A DNA stretch of 64,000 nt from Advenella sp048381675 (GCF_048381675.1 NZ_JBLWIS010000009.1:69755-133754); one strand, 5' to 3'. Positions 42,537 through 50,920 are shown, counted from the stretch's first letter. Numbers and translations: made by a program. Notes: generated by a model from the sequence alone, not told the origin.

Positions 42537-43703
42537 ATGAGCAAAGATAGCAATAACCACGATGTTGAACAAGAACAGTTGATTCTGGATATGCTGGATA
42601 AATTTCTGGCGTCAGAAGTGGCCCCGCATGTGCACCAGCTGGAGCATGACGATATCTACCCTGAAGAAATCGTTGAAAAAATGAAGGACATGGGCCTGTT
42701 TGGCTGTATTATTGACCAGGAATACGGTGGCCTGGGTTTGTCTACCCAGACCTACTCCAAGATCATTGAAAGAATGTCCAAGGTATGGATGTCCATTTCA
42801 GGCATTATCAACTCGCACCTGATCATGGCCATGGCCGTGCAGAAAAACGGCACGGAAGAACAAAAACGCAAATACCTGCCACGCTTTGCCACCGGTGAAC
42901 TGCGTGGGGGCGTTGGCCTGACCGAGCCTGATTGTGGCACCGATTTGCAGGCTATTCGCACGGTTGCGCGTAAGCAGGGTAACAAATACATTATTAACGG
43001 TTCAAAAATGTGGATCACCAACAGCATGTATGGCAACTGCCTGGCATTGCTGGTTAAAACAGATCCGGAAGCTACTCCAAGGCATAAAGGCATGAGCCTT
43101 TTCATTGCTGAAAAAGGCAAGGGCTTCATTGTTAACCGGAAACTGCCCAAACTGGGCTACAAGGGTATTGATACCTGCTCGCTGAACTTCGATGACTACG
43201 AGGTTGATGAGTCTTGCCTGATTGGTGGTGTTGAAGGCAGAGGTTTGCAGCATGTGCTGAACGGCCTTGAGCTGGGCCGTATCAACGTGGCTGCCCGTGG
43301 GTTGGGTGTGGCGCAGGCTGCATTGGAAGAAGCCTTGCAGTATTCGCAAATTCGCAAAACATTTGGCAAACCCATTTGTGAGCATCAGGCGATTCAGCTT
43401 AAATTGGGTGAAATGGCTACACGTACCGAAGCGGCCCGCCTGCTGGTTTATGCCGCTGCGGCAGCCTATGACAGGGGCGAGCGCTGTGATGCCGAAGCCG
43501 GGATGGCCAAGTACTTTGCCACCGAAGCCGGCATGGAGAACTCGCTGGAAGCCATGCGCATTTTTGGTGGTTATGGCTATTCCAAAGAATACAACGTTGA
43601 ACGACTGTACCGTGATGCACCTTTATTGCTGATTGGTGAAGGCACCAATGAAATGCAGCGCATTATTATCGCCAAACAAATGATAGAGAGAAACAAGGTA
43701 TGA
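42537..43703 (+). CDS. Acyl-CoA dehydrogenase
   Basis: A 388-residue flavoenzyme of standard length. Marks: EYGGLGLSTQTYSKIIERMS, GGVGLTEPDCGTDLQAIRT, KMWITNSMYGN, RKTFGKPICEHQAIQLKLGEM and GGYGYSKEYNVERLYRD. The catalytic glutamate is probably in EGTNEMQR near the end, the position used by short/medium-chain and glutaryl- or benzylsuccinyl-CoA-type enzymes. Its ATGA overlap with the CoA-transferase gene shows that the two act together, first making and then oxidising an acyl-CoA, possibly methylsuccinyl-CoA. Confidence 0.94.
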   Translation: MSKDSNNHDVEQEQLILDMLDKFLASEVAPHVHQLEHDDIYPEEIVEKMKDMGLFGCIIDQEYGGLGLSTQTYSKIIERMSKVWMSISGIINSHLIMAMAVQKNGTEEQKRKYLPRFATGELRGGVGLTEPDCGTDLQAIRTVARKQGNKYIINGSKMWITNSMYGNCLALLVKTDPEATPRHKGMSLFIAEKGKGFIVNRKLPKLGYKGIDTCSLNFDDYEVDESCLIGGVEGRGLQHVLNGLELGRINVAARGLGVAQAALEEALQYSQIRKTFGKPICEHQAIQLKLGEMATRTEAARLLVYAAAAAYDRGERCDAEAGMAKYFATEAGMENSLEAMRIFGGYGYSKEYNVERLYRDAPLLLIGEGTNEMQRIIIAKQMIERNKV

Positions 43704-44899
43704 ACCAGAACGCATTAAACAGTTTGCCCCTGAAGGGCGTGCGCATTATTGCGGTCGAGCAATACGGGGCAGGTCCATTCGGTACCCAGCACCTGGCGGA
43801 TCTGGGCGCCGAAGTCATCAAGATTGAAAACCAGGCGGATGGCGGAGATGTTGGCCGCCATGTGGGCCCGTATTACTTTGGTGAAAATGACAGCCATTTC
43901 TATCAGGCCTTCAACCGAAACAAGAAAAGCATCACGCTTAATTTGAAGTCTGAACAGGGCAAGGAAATTTTTCACCGTTTGCTGAAAAATGCCGACATTG
44001 TTTTCAATAATCTGCGTGGTGACTTGCCCGAAAAACTGGGTCTCACCTACGAAGACCTGAAGCAGTACAATGAAAAAATCGTGTGTGCACACTTGTCTGC
44101 TTACGGACGTGAGGGTTCCAGAAAATCCTGGCCTGGCTACGATTACCTGATGCAGGCCGAGGCGGGCTATCTGTCCTTGACAGGAGAGCCCGACGGGCCG
44201 CCCAGCCGCATGGGCCTGTCTATTATTGACCTGATGACGGGAACCACTGCTGCCATGGGAATGCTGGCGGGTTTGGTTGGCGCCCGTGAAACCGGCAAAG
44301 GACGAGATATTGACGTCAGCCTGTATGATGTCGCCATCCATAACCTTGCCTATGTGGGTGTTTGGTACCTGAACGAAGGATTCTCCCTGAAACGCGAGCC
44401 TTTTTCAAGCCATCCATCGTTAACACCAAGCCAGTTGTACCGCACGCAAGACGGCTGGGTTTTCCTGATGTGCAACAAGGAAAAATTCTGGGGCACCCTT
44501 TGCGTGGCCATTGAACGGCCAGAGTGGATCAATCGTCCTGAGTATCAACGGTTCCCGGATCGCCTTAAAAACAGGGATGCGCTGAAAGAAGAGCTGGAAG
44601 CAGTGCTGACAACACGCACCACCGAAGAATGGATGAAAGCATTTGCTGGAAAAGTGCCTGCTGCACCGGTTTATGACGTGGCGCAAGCGCTGGATAATGA
44701 CTTCATCCAGGAACAGGAACGCATTCTAGAAGTAGAGCATGCTGGCAGGAAGGTGCGCAGTATTGCGTCACCTGTTCGGGTGGGGGCACATCCGCTTAAG
44801 GCAGCGCCAGCCATGGGAGAACATAATGAAGAACTGTTGTCCGAGGTGGGTTATAGCGAGCAGGAAATCCGTTCGTTTAAAGAAGAGCATGTAATCTAG
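43700..44899 (+). CDS. Class III (CaiB/BaiF) CoA-transferase
   Basis: A 399-residue enzyme. Marks: GVRIIAVEQYGAGPFGTQHLADLGAEVIKIE, FNRNKKSITLNL, GYDYLMQAEAGYLSLTGEPDGPPSRMG and the likely catalytic aspartate in SIIDLMTG. It overlaps the acyl-CoA dehydrogenase stop by four bases. It is similar in family to the transferases that activate itaconate and benzylsuccinate with succinyl-CoA. In this operon it most likely activates a dicarboxylate. Confidence 0.94.
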   Translation: MNQNALNSLPLKGVRIIAVEQYGAGPFGTQHLADLGAEVIKIENQADGGDVGRHVGPYYFGENDSHFYQAFNRNKKSITLNLKSEQGKEIFHRLLKNADIVFNNLRGDLPEKLGLTYEDLKQYNEKIVCAHLSAYGREGSRKSWPGYDYLMQAEAGYLSLTGEPDGPPSRMGLSIIDLMTGTTAAMGMLAGLVGARETGKGRDIDVSLYDVAIHNLAYVGVWYLNEGFSLKREPFSSHPSLTPSQLYRTQDGWVFLMCNKEKFWGTLCVAIERPEWINRPEYQRFPDRLKNRDALKEELEAVLTTRTTEEWMKAFAGKVPAAPVYDVAQALDNDFIQEQERILEVEHAGRKVRSIASPVRVGAHPLKAAPAMGEHNEELLSEVGYSEQEIRSFKEEHVI

Positions 44900-44919
44900 G
44901 CGAGGGCAGGAGGAATATA

Positions 44920-45735
44920 ATGCCGACGGCAAAAAGCTATCTGTTCGTTCCGGGTGACCGCCCTGAGCGGTTTGAAAAAGCACTGGGCACGCATGCAGGA
45001 ATGGTCATTCTGGATCTTGAAGATGCCGTGGCGCCCGACGCCAAAGACAATGCCCGGGAAGGCATCAGGCAGTGGCTTGAAAATACTGACACCCGCCATT
45101 TCACAGACCGGCTCATGTTGCGGGTGAATGATGTTGATACAAGCTGGTATGGCAGTGATGTGGCGTTGCTGGCAACGGGTAAATTCAAGGGCGTCATGTT
45201 GCCCAAGGCGCAAAGTGTCAATGCCCTTGAGCAACTGGCTGCCAGTCTTGAGGGTCAACAGGAAATCATCCCCCTGATTGAAACCGTACAGGGCTGGGAC
45301 AATGCCCGCCAATTGGGTGAGGCCACTCGCGTATCCCGGCTGGCATTTGGTTCTGTTGATTTTGCCATTGATGCCGGGATAGAGGGGGACCATGAAGAAC
45401 TGGATTATGTGCGTTCTTCCCTGGTCTTGCAATCCCGCTTGGCAGGCATTGCCAAACCGGTGGATGGGGTAACGGTAGATTTCAGGAATCTGGATGTCCT
45501 GAAAGCTGATGTCGGGCGTTCACGCCGCTATGGTTTTGGCGCCAAGCTGTGTATTCACCCTGCCCAGGTTGATACGGTGAATGAGGGCTATGCACCTTCT
45601 GCCAAAGAAATTGATTGGGCCAAAAGGGTATTGGAAGGAGTTGAAAAATTCGGACTGGGTGCTTTTGCCCTGGAAGGAAAACTGTTGGACAAACCTTTGT
45701 TTATTCGGGCGCAGCGTATCCTTGCCGCGACTTGA
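44920..45735 (+). CDS. CitE-like HpcH/HpaI family CoA-ester lyase
   Basis: A 271-residue TIM-barrel lyase. Marks: KSYLFVPGDRPERFEKALG, GMVILDLEDAVAPDAKDNAR (metal-binding acidic residues), MLPKAQSVN, IPLIETVQGWDNARQLG and LAFGSVDFAIDAG. The group includes citramalyl-CoA, beta-methylmalyl-CoA and malyl-CoA lyases, which split the CoA ester to acetyl-CoA plus pyruvate or to propionyl-CoA/acetyl-CoA plus glyoxylate. As last gene of the operon it fits as the cleaving step after hydration by the MaoC enzyme. Confidence 0.93.
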   Translation: MPTAKSYLFVPGDRPERFEKALGTHAGMVILDLEDAVAPDAKDNAREGIRQWLENTDTRHFTDRLMLRVNDVDTSWYGSDVALLATGKFKGVMLPKAQSVNALEQLAASLEGQQEIIPLIETVQGWDNARQLGEATRVSRLAFGSVDFAIDAGIEGDHEELDYVRSSLVLQSRLAGIAKPVDGVTVDFRNLDVLKADVGRSRRYGFGAKLCIHPAQVDTVNEGYAPSAKEIDWAKRVLEGVEKFGLGAFALEGKLLDKPLFIRAQRILAAT

Positions 45736-45753
45736 CTGGTAGGGCTCATGAAT

Positions 45754-45781
45754 AAAAAAGGAAGCTTAAGCTTCCTTTTTT
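45754..45781. terminator. Bidirectional Rho-independent terminator
   Basis: A 28-base perfect palindrome (AAAAAAGGAAGCTT then AAGCTTCCTTTTTT) sits between the convergent stops at 45735 and 45799. It gives a GC-containing stem with a T tract on both strands. Confidence 0.9.
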
Positions 45782-45798
45782 GTTGGCCAGAAGAGGTA

Positions 45799-46665
45799 TT
45801 ACCCAGCATATTTTTTGTCAAATTCCCAAACTTCAGGAAAGCCAATCAGATGATTGAAATCGGAAAAATCGTACAGCATGGACTCTAGTCCGGCTGAGGT
45901 ATGCGTGGTGGCGAGATGCTGATATGCATTGTGCAATGCTTTACCCGCGGCCAGAAAGCCGAGTGCAGGATAAATCGCAATGGCGTAGCCCATTTCCTGT
46001 AATGTAGCCGCAGGCAGAATGGGGGTGCGGCCGGTTTCCACCAGATTGATCAGCAGGGGCTTTTCAATGGTTTTGGCAATTTTCCACATCTCCTCTTCAT
46101 TTTCAGGCGACTCGATAAAAATGATGTCTGCACCCGCCCGGGCATATTGTTCGCCCCGGCGCAAGGCTTCATCCAGTCCTAGACTGGTTCGGGCATCGGT
46201 GCGGGCAATAATCAGAAAATCGGGGTTTGAGCGGGCATCGACGGCCACCTTGATTTTCTTGACCATGTCGGCGGCAGGAATCACCCGTCGTCCGGGCGTA
46301 TGGCCGCATTTTTTAGGAAACTCCTGGTCTTCAAGCTGGATAGCCGCCGCGCCCGATTTTTCATAGGCGCGAACGGTATGGGCCACGTTCAGCAAGCCGC
46401 CATAACCGGTGTCCCCATCACAAATCACCGGTTTGCTGGTGGCATTGCAAAAGGCGGATACCCGGTTGTTCATGTCGGTCATGGTGGCAAGTCCGGCATC
46501 CGGTAAGCCCAGATAAGAAGCTACGGTTCCGTACCCCGTCATGTAAAGGCAGTCAAAGTTCATTTGGCTGGCGATCTTGACGGAAATCAGGTCATACACA
46601 CCGGGGGCAATCACCAGTTTTCCCGGGGCAAGTATTTTTTTCAGCTTGTTTTTTTCATTATTCAT
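45799..46665 (-). CDS. Isocitrate lyase/PEP mutase family protein (methylisocitrate or dimethylmalate lyase-like)
   Basis: A 288-residue TIM-barrel protein. Marks: VIAPGVYDLISVKIASQMNFD, YMTGYGTVASYLGLPD, PVICDGDTGYGG (metal site), AIQLEDQEFPKKCGH with the catalytic cysteine, and FLIIARTDAR. The KKCGH motif marks lyases such as methylisocitrate, dimethylmalate and oxaloacetate-type hydrolases, not PEP mutases. It converges on the dicarboxylate operon and is co-directional with a Bug gene. It could cleave a branched 2-hydroxy dicarboxylate of the same pathway. Confidence 0.92.
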   Translation of the reverse strand: MNNEKNKLKKILAPGKLVIAPGVYDLISVKIASQMNFDCLYMTGYGTVASYLGLPDAGLATMTDMNNRVSAFCNATSKPVICDGDTGYGGLLNVAHTVRAYEKSGAAAIQLEDQEFPKKCGHTPGRRVIPAADMVKKIKVAVDARSNPDFLIIARTDARTSLGLDEALRRGEQYARAGADIIFIESPENEEEMWKIAKTIEKPLLINLVETGRTPILPAATLQEMGYAIAIYPALGFLAAGKALHNAYQHLATTHTSAGLESMLYDFSDFNHLIGFPEVWEFDKKYAG

Positions 46666-46728
46666 GGCAATCCGTCAGGCCTTGTGTGCGCTCAAGGCCT
46701 GTGTGTTTAGGGTTTAAGCAGGAATGAA

Positions 46729-47706
46729 TCAAACGGGTTTCAAGTCAATGGCCACCGCCAGGTTGCGCCATAGTTCAAAATCTTTTTTGACCTGTTCATT
46801 GAAATTTTCAACCGAATCACCCACGGGTTCGGCAGCCTGTTTTTGCAGGATCTCTTTCATATCGGGCTGGTTAATGACCTGGGCCACGGCTTGTTGCATG
46901 CTGTCCAGCAAAGGCTTGGGTGTTTTGGCGGGAGCAAAAATGCTGTAAGTCACGTAGACGTTGTCAAACTCTTTAAAGCCCAGTTCTGCCATGGTGGGAA
47001 CATCTGGCCACATTTGGGTTCTGGACTGGCCGGTTACCGCCAGTGGAGTGATTTTGCCCGATTGCACATAAGCACTGGAGGACAGCAAGCTGCCTGTGGC
47101 CATGCTGGTCACGCCACCGGCCACATCAGCCATGAGCGGTGCCCCGCCTTTATAGGGGACGCTGATCATGTTCAGTTTATTGTAGTGATTGAACATATCC
47201 CCAACCAGACGGGTCATGTTTTCGGAGCTGCCATAGGCAAATTTATTGCCGGGTTTTTTAGCCAGAGCCAGGAAATCATTAATGTTTTTGGCCTCCAGTT
47301 TGGTGCTGCTTAAAAACGCCAGGGGAGAGCGGGCAACCATGGTGACACCGATGAAATCCTTGAATGTGTCGTAAGGAATGTCTTTGGTGACCAAGGGGTT
47401 GATCAGGTGGCTGTTGACCACCAGGGCGTAGGTGTAGCCGTCCGGTTTTGATGTGGCGACTGAACGGGTCCCGATAATGCCATTGGCACCTGGTTTGTTT
47501 TCAACAATGACCGGTTGCTTGAATACTTTGGAAAGTCGGTCGCTAAGATGCCGGGCAATAATGTCTGTACCACCACCGGCCGAGTAGGGGACGACCAGGG
47601 TGATGGGTTGTGCGGGGTAAGGGTCTGCGGCCAGGGCTGGTGTGGCAACAGCAGCGCATGTACCCATAAGAATCAAAGAAAATAGCCGTGTATGAGTTTG
47701 CTTCAT
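46729..47706 (-). CDS. Bug/TctC family periplasmic solute-binding receptor
   Basis: A 325-residue exported protein. I take the ATG at 47706 (MKQTHTRLFSLIL), which has CAGGAGAC upstream and a proper signal peptide ending near ALA/ADPYPAQ; the longer open frame upstream adds 50 residues that do not look like protein. Marks: ITLVVPYSAGGGTDIIARHL, VIVENKPGANGIIGT, VPYKGGAPLMADVAGGV. It precedes the PEP-mutase-family gene on the minus strand. A partial copy of the GntR-type operator lies about 120-150 bases upstream. Confidence 0.94.
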   Translation of the reverse strand: MKQTHTRLFSLILMGTCAAVATPALAADPYPAQPITLVVPYSAGGGTDIIARHLSDRLSKVFKQPVIVENKPGANGIIGTRSVATSKPDGYTYALVVNSHLINPLVTKDIPYDTFKDFIGVTMVARSPLAFLSSTKLEAKNINDFLALAKKPGNKFAYGSSENMTRLVGDMFNHYNKLNMISVPYKGGAPLMADVAGGVTSMATGSLLSSSAYVQSGKITPLAVTGQSRTQMWPDVPTMAELGFKEFDNVYVTYSIFAPAKTPKPLLDSMQQAVAQVINQPDMKEILQKQAAEPVGDSVENFNEQVKKDFELWRNLAVAIDLKPV

Positions 47707-47826
47707 TTTGTCTCCTGAATAAAGTTTTTTTGTGGTATTGGGATCACCCTGGAATGGGTGGCAATACAGAGGGTTGGGCATCCTTTGGAGTGCTGCTTTG
47801 TTGGATGTCTTATAAGAATTATTATA

Positions 47827-47857
47827 TTTGTACGTATGTTCGTAATGTACGGACAAA
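47827..47857. promoter_or_regulatory. Operator-like pair with TGTACGGACAAA, and -10 of the Bug/lyase operon
   Basis: TTTGTACGTATGTTC (47827-47841) and TGTACGGACAAA (47846-47857) form an outer inverted repeat (TTTGTAC/ACAAA ends). The second element is identical to 12 bases of the operator at 39492-39505. On the minus strand a TATAAT (complement of 47821-47826) lies directly beside it, so binding would block that promoter. Confidence 0.55.
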
Positions 47858-47903
47858 TTTAAAGGAGAATGAATTGTCTGTCAAGAAATAATTATTTACT
47901 TGC

Positions 47904-47917
47904 GTGATGTAGATCAA
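47904..47917. promoter_or_regulatory. FNR-like box (one mismatch)
   Basis: GTGATGTAGATCAA matches TTGAT-N4-ATCAA at nine of ten positions and shares its whole 13-base right part with the perfect box at 30117-30130. It lies 197 bases from one start codon and 274 from the other, so the target is unclear. Confidence 0.45.
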
Positions 47918-47943
47918 GGTGAGTTTTTTAATGGCTGGTTGGC

Positions 47944-47974
47944 AGGCGTTACCACGCGGGAGCGTGGTAACGAG
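47944..47974 (+). repeat. REP-like palindromic repeat, copy 2
   Basis: AGGCGTTACCACGCGGGAGC then GTGGTAACGAG, with perfect GTTACCACGC / GCGTGGTAAC arms. Only one base differs from the copy at 37632-37662. Confidence 0.8.
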
Positions 47975-47999
47975 TATCGGGTAGCTTGCAAAAGATGAC

Positions 48000-48022
48000 T
48001 AATGCGTTATTTACGCGCATTA
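48000..48022. promoter_or_regulatory. Inverted repeat, possible upstream activator site
   Basis: TAATGCG (48000-48006) and CGCATTA (48016-48022) are perfect arms with a 9-base spacer. They lie about 105 bases upstream of the sigma-54 promoter, the usual distance for an enhancer bound by a sigma-54 activator. Confidence 0.45.
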
Positions 48023-48113
48023 TAGCGTGAAAATTGCGCACATTAAAAAATAAAGAAATAACGCTTGATTGATTAACTCATTGATATCAAACGATTTTTT
48101 CAATTCATGAAAA

Positions 48114-48130
48114 TTGGCATGTATCTTGCT
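48114..48130 (+). promoter_or_regulatory. Sigma-54 promoter of the AtuA operon
   Basis: TTGGCATGTATCTTGCT has the invariant GG and GC of a -24/-12 promoter separated by exactly ten bases, close to the TGGCACG-N4-TTGC consensus. The start would be near 48141, about 50 bases before the AtuA start codon. A sigma-54 activator gene closes the same cluster (50921-51925). Confidence 0.8.
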
Positions 48131-48144
48131 GTATGTAGTATGGA

Positions 48145-48160
48145 TTACGCGGATGCGTAA
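48145..48160. repeat. Palindrome in the AtuA leader
   Basis: TTACGC-GGAT-GCGTAA gives perfect 6-bp arms just after the predicted sigma-54 transcription start. It could be a regulator site or a 5'-end hairpin. Confidence 0.4.
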
Positions 48161-48190
48161 ATTTTTAATGTCATACAAGAGAGTAGAAAC

Positions 48191-49552
48191 ATGAAATCGA
48201 TGAAGATTATTTGTCCTAACGGTCATCTGGGTTTTGCCCCGTTGAGAACTGAAAGTTTTCATATTGGCGTTCAGGCGGCGCCGGATTTTATTGCGGCGGA
48301 TTCCGGCAGTGATGATGTTGGCCCCGTGCCTTTGGGTTCTGATACCTCCACCAGTCCCGAGGCATGGCAGAAGCATGACCTGGAAGAAATGCTATTGGCT
48401 TCGCGCCGGCTGGGCGTTCCCATGATTATCGGTTCAGCGGGCGATACCGGCTCTAACAGCCGGGTTGATATGTATGTCCGCATTATTCAGGAACTGGCGG
48501 AAAAACACAACTTGCCCAAATTCACACTCGGCTATTTTTATTCCGAAGTGGATAAGGAAACGGTACGCCTGAAAATCCGTAATGGGAACAGTGTGACCGG
48601 CCTGGATGGTTTTGATGACCTGACAGAAGCTGAACTGGATGCCACTGACCGTATCGTGGCCGTCGCGGGGGTACATCCCTATATCAAGCTTCTGGAGCAG
48701 GGGGCTGATGTCATTATTGGCGGAAGAAGTTCCGATGCGGCAGTCTTTGCTTCACCAGCGATTTTCAAGGGCTTTCCAGAGGACAAGGCCTACTACCTAG
48801 GTAAGGTCCTGGAATGTGCATCGTTTTGTGCTGAGCCATATGGTGGCAAGGAAACGGTAATGGGTGAAATTTCCCATGAAGATGTCCAGGTGACCGCCAT
48901 GCACCCGGAGCAGCGTTGCACGATTGCTTCGGTAGCCGGTCATGCCATGTATGAGCGTTCAAACCCTTTCGAAGAGTTCTTTGCGGGTGGCAGACTGGAT
49001 ATGACTGATTGCCATTATGAACAGCTCACAGAGAAGACCACCCGCATTACGGGCTCACGTTTTGAACCTGCGCAGCAGATTCGCGTAAAACTGGAAGGTT
49101 CAGGAAAAGTGGGAGAGCGGTTCATCGGGTTTTGTGGCGTTCGCGATCCTTATACCATTGCCAATATAGACCGCGTCATTGGTTGGGCCAGAGAAAAAGT
49201 ACAAGAGCGGTTTGGTAATGAGGGTTATCAGCTGCATTACAGCGTATATGGCCGTGACGGTGTGATGGGAGCGCTGGAACCATTACGGCATCAGACAGGA
49301 CATGAAGTGGGTGTCCTGGTACAGGGCGTTGCACCAACGCGTGAAATGGCGGAAGAGCTGACATTGATCGGTCTGCGCCAGATGTTTTATGCCCGCTTGC
49401 CTGATGTCAAAGGCACCGCAGGCTCGGTATCCTTCCCGTTGGATGAGGTGGTTGAAGCCAGTGCCGCCTATCGCTGGACACTTAACCACACCATGCCTGT
49501 TGATGATGTGCTTGAACTTTTCCCAACCAATATGATTACCGCTGGCGTATAA
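48191..49552 (+). CDS. AtuA family protein (acyclic terpene utilisation AtuA, DUF1446)
   Basis: A 453-residue cytosolic protein. Marks are FIAADSGSDDVGPVPLGSDT near the start, GVPMIIGSAGDTGSNSRVDMY, ADVIIGGRSSDAAVFASPAI, GEISHEDVQVTAMHPEQRCT and YSVYGRDGVMGALEP. AtuA was named from the citronellol/geraniol cluster of Pseudomonas, but its biochemical role is not settled. The partner DUF4387 gene follows after 14 bases and a Bug receptor comes third, a set that recurs in Burkholderiales. It is probably involved in use of a carboxylic acid. Confidence 0.92.
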   Translation: MKSMKIICPNGHLGFAPLRTESFHIGVQAAPDFIAADSGSDDVGPVPLGSDTSTSPEAWQKHDLEEMLLASRRLGVPMIIGSAGDTGSNSRVDMYVRIIQELAEKHNLPKFTLGYFYSEVDKETVRLKIRNGNSVTGLDGFDDLTEAELDATDRIVAVAGVHPYIKLLEQGADVIIGGRSSDAAVFASPAIFKGFPEDKAYYLGKVLECASFCAEPYGGKETVMGEISHEDVQVTAMHPEQRCTIASVAGHAMYERSNPFEEFFAGGRLDMTDCHYEQLTEKTTRITGSRFEPAQQIRVKLEGSGKVGERFIGFCGVRDPYTIANIDRVIGWAREKVQERFGNEGYQLHYSVYGRDGVMGALEPLRHQTGHEVGVLVQGVAPTREMAEELTLIGLRQMFYARLPDVKGTAGSVSFPLDEVVEASAAYRWTLNHTMPVDDVLELFPTNMITAGV

Positions 49553-49566
49553 CAAGGAGCCTTATC

Positions 49567-49887
49567 ATGACAAGCTATAAACTGAACCAATTAGCCAAAA
49601 CCATTCGCAGCAAAAATGCCGGTGTCAATAAAATCACGTTTGATATCATCTTCAGGGATCAGGAAACCTATCAGGCAGTTAAAAAATCAGGAGCGCTTTC
49701 CAGACAGACAGTATGTGATTTGTACAATATTTCTGATGAGCGTATTTCGGATTTTGTTGAGTACGATCCGGGTCTGGCGATCAAATTCACGATATACCGT
49801 CAAAGACCCAGCGGCTCGGCGGGTGATGGCGATATTTTTGGCGCACAGCAATACGCGCCATTGCTGGAGTTACCCGTTGAGCTTTAA
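49567..49887 (+). CDS. DUF4387 domain protein, AtuA partner
   Basis: A 106-residue protein with the whole DUF4387 pattern: LAKTIRSKNAGVNKITFDIIF, SDFVEYDPGLAIKFTIYRQR, PSGSAGDGDIFGAQQYAPLL. In other bacteria this domain is fused to, or adjacent to, AtuA, so it is probably the small subunit of the same enzyme. It lies behind AAGGAG. Confidence 0.92.
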   Translation: MTSYKLNQLAKTIRSKNAGVNKITFDIIFRDQETYQAVKKSGALSRQTVCDLYNISDERISDFVEYDPGLAIKFTIYRQRPSGSAGDGDIFGAQQYAPLLELPVEL

Positions 49888-49905
49888 TGAATGAAATTTC
49901 ATTCA
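49888..49905. promoter_or_regulatory. Perfect 18-bp palindrome before the Bug gene
   Basis: TGAATGAAATTTCATTCA is fully self-complementary. It begins at the base after the DUF4387 stop codon and lies 42 bases before the Bug start. It could be an operator for independent control of the receptor gene. The T-A-rich centre would also form an mRNA hairpin. Confidence 0.5.
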
Positions 49906-49946
49906 AATTACGTAATCTATAATTAGCTAATATTAAAGAGACAACC

Positions 49947-50903
49947 ATGAAATACTTCATCAGTAAAGCAACACTTATCTTAAGCTCTGTATTTTTGCTG
50001 GCTTCCCAGGCAAATGCAGAGTCACCCATCACCATTGTGGTGCCTTTTTCCACCGGGGCCAGCAATGATTCCATTGCCCGTGTTATTGCGCCGTTACTTT
50101 CTGACAAACTCAAGCGCCCTGTGATTGTGGAAAACAGGGCGGGTGCAGCAGGGGTCATTGGATCAAACCATGTGGCCAAGGCGCCCAATGACGGTTCCAC
50201 TTTGCTGCTCACCTCGTCTACATTTGTCACGACCGCGGCCACGCAACCGTCTTTGCCCTATGATCCCATCAAGAGCTTTACGCCTGTCGCCATGATCGGG
50301 CAGGGACCATTGGTGATTGCCGTTCCCTCGAAGAAGCCTTATGCCTCATTGTCTGATGTCATTAATAATGCCCGCATGAATCCCGGGGCAGTCAATTATG
50401 GATCATCAGGGATTGGCTCACTGGCGCACTTGGCCACGACATTAATGGGGGATTTGGCCGATGTTAAAATGACGCATGTGCCGTATAAAGGCGCTGCCAA
50501 TGCGGCTTCTGACCTTGCTGGAGAACGGCTGGATATTATGCTGGCCAACTATAGTTCTTTGGCGCCATTGCTGCCCACCGGGAAGGTAAAGTTGCTGGCG
50601 ACTACTGCACCGGCAGTGCATGCTGCGTTTCCTGATTTGCCGCCTGCCTCACAAACACTGCCGGGCTATGATGTGGATATTTGGGTGGGGATTTTTGCAC
50701 CCGCAGGTACATCGACTACATTTATTAAGACTTTAAATAAGGCCCTTAACGAAATCAGTCAGTCAGAACAGTTGGCGCGCTTGCTTGAAATGGATGGGAC
50801 TGTTCCGTCAGCCATGACTAGTGATGAGTTTGCCCAACGCGTGGTGAGTGATCTTGAGCGATGGAAAAAACTGGCAGACGAACACCAGATCCAGGCCAAC
50901 TGA
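49947..50903 (+). CDS. Bug/TctC family periplasmic solute-binding receptor
   Basis: A 318-residue exported protein; the signal peptide ends near ANA/ESPITI. Marks: ITIVVPFSTGASNDSIARVI, VIVENRAGAAGVIGSNHVAK, YDPIKSFTPVAMI, VPYKGAANAASDLAGERLDIML. Third gene of the AtuA operon, so its ligand is probably the AtuA substrate or its precursor. Confidence 0.95.
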   Translation: MKYFISKATLILSSVFLLASQANAESPITIVVPFSTGASNDSIARVIAPLLSDKLKRPVIVENRAGAAGVIGSNHVAKAPNDGSTLLLTSSTFVTTAATQPSLPYDPIKSFTPVAMIGQGPLVIAVPSKKPYASLSDVINNARMNPGAVNYGSSGIGSLAHLATTLMGDLADVKMTHVPYKGAANAASDLAGERLDIMLANYSSLAPLLPTGKVKLLATTAPAVHAAFPDLPPASQTLPGYDVDIWVGIFAPAGTSTTFIKTLNKALNEISQSEQLARLLEMDGTVPSAMTSDEFAQRVVSDLERWKKLADEHQIQAN

Positions 50904-50920
50904 TGTTGTTTTCTGTGGGT

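Larger units (their letters stand above)
47707..48190. other. Regulatory region between divergent operons
   Basis: These 484 bases hold no gene. From left to right they carry the leader of the minus-strand Bug gene, an operator-like pair (47827-47857), an FNR-like box (47904-47917), a REP-like palindrome (47944-47974), a 7-bp inverted repeat (48000-48022) and a sigma-54 promoter (48114-48130). Confidence 0.7.

Noticed and set aside
43715..44341. Open frame of 208 codons on the minus strand
   Set aside because: It lies wholly inside the CoA-transferase gene on the other strand, whose protein is clearly conserved. The reverse frame has no recognisable domain.
47707..47856. N-terminal extension of the Bug gene at 46729
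   Set aside because: The extra 50 residues precede a perfect signal peptide and ribosome site at 47706 and cover an operator-like region, so they are not coding.
37632..47974. The two 31-base repeats as CRISPR or attachment sites
   Set aside because: They are palindromic, more than 10 kb apart, without spacers or an integrase gene. REP-like elements explain them better.
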